Positions 57,979-64,000 of a stretch of 64,000 nt of DNA are shown in pieces. The notes beneath the pieces were generated by a model that saw only the letters and a program-made list of their open reading frames with translations, was not told the origin of the DNA and made no database searches. A program made the position numbers and the translations under genes. Origin of the DNA: Bromus sterilis (lineage: Eukaryota; Streptophyta; Magnoliopsida; Poales; Poaceae); the NCBI GenBank assembly GCA_950022295.1, contig OX465598.1, positions 66,324,001-66,388,000 on the forward strand. Direction: 5' to 3'. Position 1 is the first letter of the stretch. Every line of letters starts with the position of its first letter.

Positions 57979-58800
57979 TCAAGTTGGATCAATCGAATCA
58001 TTATCAAGATCATCAAAAAGCTCTTCAATTGTACAAATAGTCTTAAGAGGTCTTTCAAATAAAGGCCTAATGAAGATACTTCTAGGGAGAAAACCAAAAG
58101 GCGGAAAATCAATGGAAGATTCATTTATAAAATTATCAAAGAGAGGTATTTCTTCCAAAGTTTTCACGGTTTCAACTTCTTTGGCAATAGGTGGTTTATT
58201 TTTAGGTCGGGGAACCTTAGGGACATAATTGAACTTAGGTTACCTTCTTGCCGAAGTCTCTACCTTTTTTGGTTTGGTTGAGGAGAAATTAGTTCCTAGA
58301 GTATTAATGATTTCCTCAATCTTATCTATCCTAGAAAGATCAGTATCACGGGATTTGATGACCTCCAAATTTTTAATATTTTTAGGCATGGAGCTATCAA
58401 GCCTATTCAAATTCCCTTGAATCTTGCGATCCAACTCATTTATCCTAGTTATACTTGGTATTTCTAACTCTATCTTTTCAATTTTCTTCATGATGTGAGA
58501 TAGAGTTATATCTTCTTGTATGCTAGCAATAGGGAGATTTCCAACAAGATTTTCAATAACATTAAGAGACTCCCAAGTCGGGGCCTCTAGAAAATTCCCA
58601 TTGATAGCAGTATCTAATATGATCCTATTCCAAGGAGTAATCCCAACATAAAAATTTCTAAGCAGGATAGTAGTGGATTGCTTCTTGGTGGCTCTTTTTT
58701 GAGAATCATTAATTCTATACCAAGCATCTTTTAAGCTTTCTCCACCTTTTTGTTTAAAGGTGAGAACCTCTGTCTCAACAAAGGCAAAAGGGACAGACAT
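57979..58800 (-). pseudogene. Non-autonomous element gag-like protein, one internal stop
   Basis: ATG at 58800 on the minus strand (MSVPFAFVETEVLTFKQKGG). The segment GESLKDAWYRINDSQKRATK, LLRNFYVGITPWNRIILDTA, WESLNVIENLVGN aligns with the capsid part of the Athila gag (GESIAQAWGRLK, LTNFYARLSRQDKEML). A helical region with repeated KIEKIELEIPSITRINELD follows. TAA at 58242-58240, after which the same frame continues (EVETVKTLEEIPLFDNFINE, FLPRSIFIRPLFERPLKTIC) to 57979. About 270 codons in all; the typical gag continues into protease, which is absent. Confidence 0.78.
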
Positions 58801-58937
58801 AATGACAACTAGTAAGATAACTTTTTTTTTGTAAATTTTGATAAAAGACACAAAGATAAAAACTGAAAGATAAACTCACAAGACTAAAAAACAAAGGTAA
58901 AGGGTAGTGTGCAACTCCCCTATCTTAGCACTCGGAG

Positions 58938-58955
58938 TCCCCGGCAACGGCGCCA
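58938..58955 (-). other. Non-autonomous element primer binding site (tRNA-Asp type)
   Basis: TGGCGCCGTTGCCGGGGA on the minus strand, 10 bp from the LTR; identical to the Athila-A and -B sites. Confidence 0.87.
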
Positions 58956-58965
58956 GAAATTTGCT

Positions 58966-60582
58966 TGATGGCTTCTCGCCCTTCGTTGGTTTACCCCAAG
59001 TGTAAGGTGGAGATGTAGCGCAGCAGCAAGTTTCCCTCGGTGAAGATACCAAGGTTTGTCTCCAGTAGGACTCCGGAGATGATAAGTAGGTGTCAGCGGC
59101 GCAACTGACGTGGACCTGCACACAGACACAGATAACTTTGTTCCCAACGAAGTTCAGAGAGGTTGTCTATCTCTCCGGTCTTGTTGTTCACAAAGGGTAA
59201 AACGCAAGGGATAATGATAGCAAGTAAAAGCAGTAAGGTAAATATAGCGTGGAAATAATAATAAGGATATGGACCGGGATACGTGATGTTCACTAGTGAT
59301 GTCTCTCTCCCAAAAGACGATAAAACTGCTATGCGAGGTAAAAAAAATTACAGAAGGGAAATTGAAAGGATTATAAACGTACCACAATGCTAACTATGCT
59401 ACAAAATAAAGGAAGAGGCTCAAAAGCACGGACAGTACGCCAAAATAAGTAGACCGTAATCCAACTGCATCTACTACTAATAATCCACCTTGAGATATCT
59501 ATCCAGAACATCTCGCTGGTATTAAGTTGCGAGCCCCACCCAAAGTGTAAACCCAAAGCAACAGACAACTGCATTAAAAAGAACTCTGCGTAAAGTAAAC
59601 AATCCTTGTAACCGCGGTTACAAGCACCGTTGTTTTCCCCCTTGTGGCAACAACACATCCCCTAGACTCATGTTTCTGTCACTCAAGCATGTCATCGGGG
59701 GGCATGAACCCACAATCTAGCACAACGTTCCCTCTTGGAGTCACTACCAACTACTTGGCCAAAGCAATAAACAGCAACGGAGAACATGCAAGAATTACTT
59801 AGGAACAAAAATATAAGAGATAAAAACCAAATATATTACTCTATCACAATCTGAATATAATCTCATAATCCATCAGATTCCATCAAACTCAACATAGCAA
59901 TAGCAGAAATATTACAAAGGTGCCTCGATCATGTAGGGAAGCTCACAAGGTCTAAACAATGAAGATCAAAGAGGGGAGGAGAACATCACATAGCTACTGA
60001 TCACGGACCCATGGTCCAAGGAAAACTACTCACAAGACATCCGGGGAGCATCCATGGTGGAGAGGAGACTCCCGGAGGTCAATCCTCCCTCCGGCAGGGT
60101 GCCGGGAAGAGGTCTTCTGGTGCTCCCGATCTCGGAAGCGCGGCGGCGGAACAGAGGCAAGTTTGCGAAATAGGGTTCTGTCTTCGGAGTTTCCCCGTGG
60201 CGGAGAATAAATAGGAGAAGGGGGGCAGCCAGAGGTGGACCAGGGGCACCAGGCGCCCCCCTGGCGCGGCCAGGGGTGGGGCCGCGCCGGGTGGCCGCCT
60301 GGGCCCCCCTGGCTCCCCTCTTTCCCCTCCCGGGCTCTTCTTGAAGCTTCCTGTACGCTGATTTTTCCTGTATTTTTCCCGGAATTTTTCTGGCACTTTT
60401 TATATGGGGGAAAACTGAAATAGAAAAACAGCAGAAAACAGGAACTGGCACTGGGGTGCACTGAGTTAATAGGTTAGTCCAAATATGATCAAAAGTGTAT
60501 GAAAGTGTATCTAGATCATAGCAATATCACACAAAACATGCATGGAGCAAGCAGAAATTATAGATACGTTTTGGACGTATCA
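58966..60582 (-). repeat. Non-autonomous element 5' LTR
   Basis: 1617 bp on the minus strand from 60582 to 58966. Hairpin at 60249-60303 and an AT-rich TATTTATT motif at about 60207, the probable promoter. Confidence 0.9.
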
Positions 60583-60587
60583 CCAAG

Positions 60588-61990
60588 CCAGTGAAGCAAG
60601 CACTACAAAGATTCTCAGAACCCAAGCGCAGAACAATCGGGGAGGAAGTCAACCGACTACTCGATGCCCAATTCTTCCAAGAGACGAAGAAAGCCACTTG
60701 GATCGCCAACCCTGTGCTGGTCCTCAAGAAAGACACAGATGTGCTGCGGATGTGCGTCGACTACGGGCTAGTCAAAAAATACTACCCAAAGGATCACTTT
60801 CCCCTGCCAAGAATCAATCAGATAATCGGCTCGACAACAGGATGCGATTTACTATCGTTCCTCGACGCCTACTCAGGACAAAATCAGATCAGGATGAAAG
60901 AAGAAGACGAAGAGCACACCTCGTTCACCTCACCCTATGGCACATCCCGCCGCCCAAAAATGCCCTTCGTCCTAAACAATGCAGGAGCAATATACCAGCA
61001 AATGACGCAAGCACGCGTCAGAAACCAGATTAGCGGAAACGTCCAGGCTTACGTACAAGAGATCATCATCACAATCAAGGAACCTGGACCAGAAGCAGAT
61101 ACAGAAGACGGCAACACAAACGAACCAGTGCAAGCAGCAGCAGCGGACCCGACCGCTAATGAAGAAGGCAACAACGCAGTCGATGAGCTAGCGCAAGCCG
61201 CACCCGAAGACCTGGCTTGGAAAGAACCGCTCCTTAGATTCCTAATACAAGACACCCTGCCACAAGACGTTGCAGAAGCCCGGCGCATCAGTCGACGATC
61301 CAAAGCATTAATGGTAATCAACAGACAACTCTACAAGCCTGACATTTCCCAGGTCCTACAAAAATGCATAGATGAGGAAGACGACAAAGCTCTACTACTG
61401 AAGATCCACGAAGGCACTTGCGGGAACCATCCCAGCAGTCGAGCACTCATGGCAAAAGCCTTTCAAGCAGGATTCTATTGGCCAACAGCAATAAGAAACG
61501 CAGAGGATACCGTGCGGTGCTACGTCGCCTGCCAAAAATTCGCCAGTAGACCACACGCTCCAGCCTCAGAACTCAAGACCATACCACTATCATGGCCACT
61601 CGCCACCTGGGGACTCGACATGATGGGCCCGCTCAAGAAATCATTAAAGAGAGGAAGAACACACCTGCTAGTAGCAGTCGATAAGTTCACCAAATGGATC
61701 GAAGCAGTCCCCATCACCAGCTCCACAGCCCTCACGTCAGTAAATTTTATCAAATCAATCATCTTCAAGTTCGGAGTACCAGACAACATCATCACGGACA
61801 ATGGTACAAACTTCACAGCGGCAGAATTCCAGAACTTCTGCGAAGAACTGGGTATCAAAATCAACTACGCATCATTCACGCACGCACAGTCCAACGGCCA
61901 GGTGGAAAAAGAAAATGGCCTAGTATGCGGAGGAATCAAAAAACGGCTCCTCGCACCACTCGAGCAGGCTGCAGGCAACTGGGTAGAATA
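60588..61990 (+). pseudogene. Tat-2 RT fragment fused in frame to integrase
   Basis: Continues pol after the insertion: RRTIGEEVNRLL, MCVDYGLVKKYYPKDHFPLP, LLSFLDAYSGQNQIRMKEED and NVQAYVQEIIITI. YVDD has become YVQE, so the catalytic aspartates are gone. Directly after this, about 1.3 kb present in Tat-1 (RT end, both RNase H domains) is missing and the frame passes to the linker KEPGPEADTEDGNTNEPVQ and integrase: HEGTCGNHPSSRALMAKAF, WGLDMMGPLKKS (D), ITDNGTNFTAAEF (D), NGQVEKENGL (E). The zinc site reads RCYVACQ where Tat-1 has RRCVACQ, so one Cys is moved or lost. Stop TAA at 61988-61990. 466 codons are open. Confidence 0.87.
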
Positions 61991-62452
61991 ACTCCCTGCA
62001 GTACTATGGAGCCTGCGCACTACCCAAAATACCGCAACCCAGTACACACCTTTCTTCATGGTGTACGGGTCGGAGGCAGTGCTTCCACATGACCTCAAAT
62101 TCGGGGCACCCCGAATCTCGGGGTACGAGGAAGAGGAAGCAGAAGAAGCACTACAAAGATGACAAGGACACAGCAGAAGAAGCAAGAGACACATCCCTAA
62201 CAAGGTAAGAGGGGTACTAGGACAAGCTGCGCACTTACCAAAGCAGTCGCCTGCGAACCAGAACCTTCAACAAAGGAGACCTCGTCCTGCGGATCATACA
62301 AGAGAAAGTCCACAAGCTTGCACCCCAATGGGAGGGGCCGTTCATAGTCTCAGAAGTCATGGGAGGAGGCGCCTACAGGCTGAAGAACCCAAAGACGGAC
62401 GAGGACGTGGGAAACCCATGGAACGTAGCGAACCTACGCCTGTTCTACCCAT
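61991..62452 (+). pseudogene. Tat-2 integrase C-terminal part
   Basis: In frame after the TAA: VLWSLRTTQNTATQYTPFFM, GSEAVLPHDLKFGAPRISG, then an extra A near 62156 shifts the frame. The C-terminal domain RTRTFNKGDLVLRIIQEKVH, QWEGPFIVSEVMGGGAYRL and NPWNVANLRLFYP ends at TAG 62450-62452. Confidence 0.82.
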
Positions 62453-62533
62453 AGTCTCCACCAGTTATGCTCGACTGGCAACTCATGTAACCGTTCGACG
62501 CAATAAAATGGTGTTCCCAAATGCTACCACCCT

Positions 62534-62995
62534 AAAGCACTCGGGGGCTCGAGCACAGACTCCCCCCGAGAGACGCTATCGTCGCTCATGCGATCTTTAC
62601 CCAAAGCACACGGGGGCTCGAGCACAAACTCCCCCCGAGAGACGCTATAGTCGCTCATGCGATCTTTACCCAAAGCACTCGGGGGCTCGAGCACAAAACT
62701 CCCCCTAGAGACGCTATCGTCGCTCACGCGATCTTTACCCAAAGCACTCGGGGGCTCGAGCACAAAGCTCCCCCCGAGAGACGCTATCGTCGCTCACGCG
62801 ATCTTTACCCAAAGCACTCGGGGGCTCGAGCACAAAACTCCCCCCCGAGAGACGCTATCGCAGCTCACGCGATCTTTACCCAAAGCACTCGGGGGCTCGA
62901 GTACCGATTCCCCCCGAGAGACGCTATCATCGCTCACGCTCGGGGGCTCGAGCACCATCTCCCCCCGAGAGACGCTATCGTCGCTCATGTAGCCC
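62534..62995. repeat. 69-71-bp tandem array in Tat-2 3' region
   Basis: Units AAAGCACTCGGGGGCTCGAG start at 62534, 62603, 62672, 62741, 62811 and 62882, with a partial one at about 62938. Each has CTCGGGGG...CCCCCCGAG as inverted repeat and CTATCGTCGCTCACGCGAT. It occupies the same place as the 65-bp array of Tat-1. Because 69 is a multiple of three, long false reading frames run through it. Confidence 0.92.
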
Positions 62996-63880
62996 GAAAC
63001 TTAAAGGGTCCAAGCAAAAACCCGTGACAGGCGCCACCTGCTGAAAACTTTTCGGAATCAAAGGGAAGACACGGCTACAACCAGATGGAACACCAAGTAC
63101 TCTGGAGAAATATGGATGGAGCGCTGGACACAGACAATTCTTTAGTCTTCACGTGATCGCCAACGATCACCTAAAGACTCGGGGTACTCCCATCGGGAGC
63201 GCTGTCGCGCACCCGATAAAAAAACGGCATTTAACAGAAGAAACGACAAAGGAAACAAATCTCAGCCTACGTTCGACTCTCCGACTCAAACAAAGCCTCG
63301 GGGGCTACTCCCATCGGGAGCGCTGTCGCGCACCTGATAGAATCCACAGTACAAAGGCTTGATGGACTCGACAACCGCTCTCGTTGAAAGAATTCACAAA
63401 CAACTCATACAACAAGGACTCGAAGATAGATCACATTGCAAAGGACTCGAAGACAGATTCCATCACAAGGGCTGACACAGTTCGCATTACAAGGACCCAT
63501 TCTCAGTACAAAAGACCCGAATACATTGGATATAAGGAAGCTCTGATTACTCGAAGGCAATCCTCATTACATGGAGAACTAACCTAGTTACAAAAGAAAC
63601 AAGCAGCCGTTAAGCCTACAACATCAATCACCCAAGGAATTACGACTTGTACATGTGTGCCCATGCTGGGGTGATTGGCACTAGTAAGACGAGAACCATC
63701 ACAGACAAAGGAGGAGCCGAAGCAGCCAACTCATGATGTCAATAACATAACAAAAGGTGAAGCTCGACTTATTTGCAGAGGACCGAAGCCGATGCTCCAC
63801 CAGCTTCTTCTACAGCTCCACCCGAGCTGCCGACGAAGATGACGCCGCTACCTCCAGTTCTACAAGGTTTCCTGGCGTGC
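62996..63880. other. Tat-2 3' untranslated region
   Basis: No gene seen. Two copies of the polypurine-tract-like CTCGGGG(G)(CT)ACTCCCATCG at about 63177 and 63297 and AAGGACTCGAA-type short repeats, as in Tat-1 21771-22500. Confidence 0.68.
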
Positions 63881-64000
63881 CCGCTTGATCGATGGCTTGA
63901 CGTCGAGGTCCTCTCAAGAGCTGGAAGACACAACATCACCACCTGAGGAGTCGCCAGAGGATGAAGCCGTTTAAGACATGGGCGTAGGACTTCCCGACCT
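63881..64000 (-). pseudogene. End of antisense B3-like unit in Tat-2, truncated by window
   Basis: Aligns with Tat-1 22634-22760: the acidic serine-rich tail and the end of the antisense frame, with several differences and a possible stop (TTAA near 63971 on the plus strand). The B3-like part would lie beyond 64000. Confidence 0.6.

Larger units (their letters stand above)
53636..60582 (-). mobile_element. Non-autonomous Athila-type element, gag only
   Basis: 6947 bp flanked by TSD CCAAG (53631-53635 and 60583-60587). Two LTRs of 1618 and 1617 bp; primer site on the minus strand next to the right LTR. Only a gag-like ORF is present; no protease, RT, RNase H or integrase motif is visible in 3.7 kb of internal sequence. 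I count about 50 differences between the LTRs (about 3%). It shares the LTR start TGATACGTCCAAAA, primer site and hairpin motif with the Athila copies, so their enzymes may have mobilised it (inference). It may belong to a Triticeae family like Fatima, a suggestion only. Confidence 0.88.
51320..64000 (+). mobile_element. Tat-2: second Tat-lineage element, 3' end outside window
   Basis: 5' LTR, primer site, gag, protease, truncated RT joined to integrase, tandem array, and the end of the antisense unit, all as in Tat-1. The non-autonomous Athila-type element at 53636-60582 interrupts pol. It lies 358 bp from Tat-1 in the same LongLTR element. Its LTR differs clearly from Tat-1, so they are separate insertions, not a duplication. 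Confidence 0.9.

Noticed and set aside
62524..62992. Repetitive peptide frames such as a repeated LEPPSALGKDR motif
   Set aside because: Produced by the 69-bp tandem array, whose period is a multiple of three; the 65-bp array in Tat-1 does not keep them.
1..64000. Host protein-coding genes, tRNA or rRNA genes
   Set aside because: All coding similarity that I can recognise belongs to retrotransposons; no tRNA cloverleaf or rRNA core motif was noticed. The tRNA-like matches are primer binding sites.

Overview
This window is a pile of nested retrotransposons from a large grass genome. The tribe Triticeae (wheat, barley, rye and relatives) is my inference, from a Copia element whose LTR ends, 1.7 kb LTR length and coding layout look BARE/Angela-like, and from the density and depth of Gypsy insertions. 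I found no host gene, tRNA, rRNA or CRISPR array. Nearly all of the 64 kb can be assigned to ten or so mobile elements, and several insertion boundaries are fixed by target-site duplications (TSDs) read directly from the sequence.

Layout from outside in. (1) 1-3379: decayed LINE on the minus strand, cut by the window edge. (2) 3380-7074: 5' LTR and decayed gag-protease of an Athila-type Gypsy element (Athila-A) carrying a 181-bp MITE. (3) 7075: Athila-A is broken by a Gypsy element with a very long LTR of about 4.56 kb (LongLTR). Only its split 5' LTR (7075-11453 and 50967-51152) and a short internal stretch with an initiator-Met primer site (51153-51319) are here. (4) 11454-50961: complete Tat-lineage Gypsy element (Tat-1, TSD ccatt) inside that LTR. 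(5) Tat-1 carries a 4.1-kb minus-strand solo LTR related to LongLTR (13587-17674, TSD aagtg) and an Athila-type element (Athila-B, 23586-49593, TSD acagc). (6) Athila-B carries a BARE/Angela-like Copia element (26421-34881, TSD agatt) and a reverse-oriented Athila copy (Athila-C, 39298-48212). (7) 51320-64000: a second Tat element (Tat-2), running off the window, which carries a non-autonomous Athila-type element (53636-60582, TSD ccaag). The deepest path has six levels: LINE, Athila-A, LongLTR, Tat-1, Athila-B, Copia.

The Copia element is the youngest and best preserved: two LTRs differing by under 1% by eye and one frameshift in gag-pol. Tat-1 retains gag-protease-RT-RNase H and a second RNase H-integrase ORF. 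The Athila copies have recognisable protease, RT, RNase H and integrase with scattered stops and frameshifts.

Most unusual: (a) an antisense gene-like unit in the 3' region of Tat-1, with its own TATA box, encoding a B3-like DNA-binding domain, with its 3' end also present in Tat-2; (b) two Athila copies that share flanks but carry unrelated coiled-coil ORFs downstream of integrase, each behind a copy of an LTR-like promoter module; (c) a GC-rich hairpin found eight times upstream of TATA-like motifs in Athila-type LTRs and before those extra ORFs; (d) tandem arrays in both Tat elements whose unit resembles the element's own polypurine tract; (e) Tat gag proteins in which I see no capsid domain but a duplicated 62-residue arginine-rich module.
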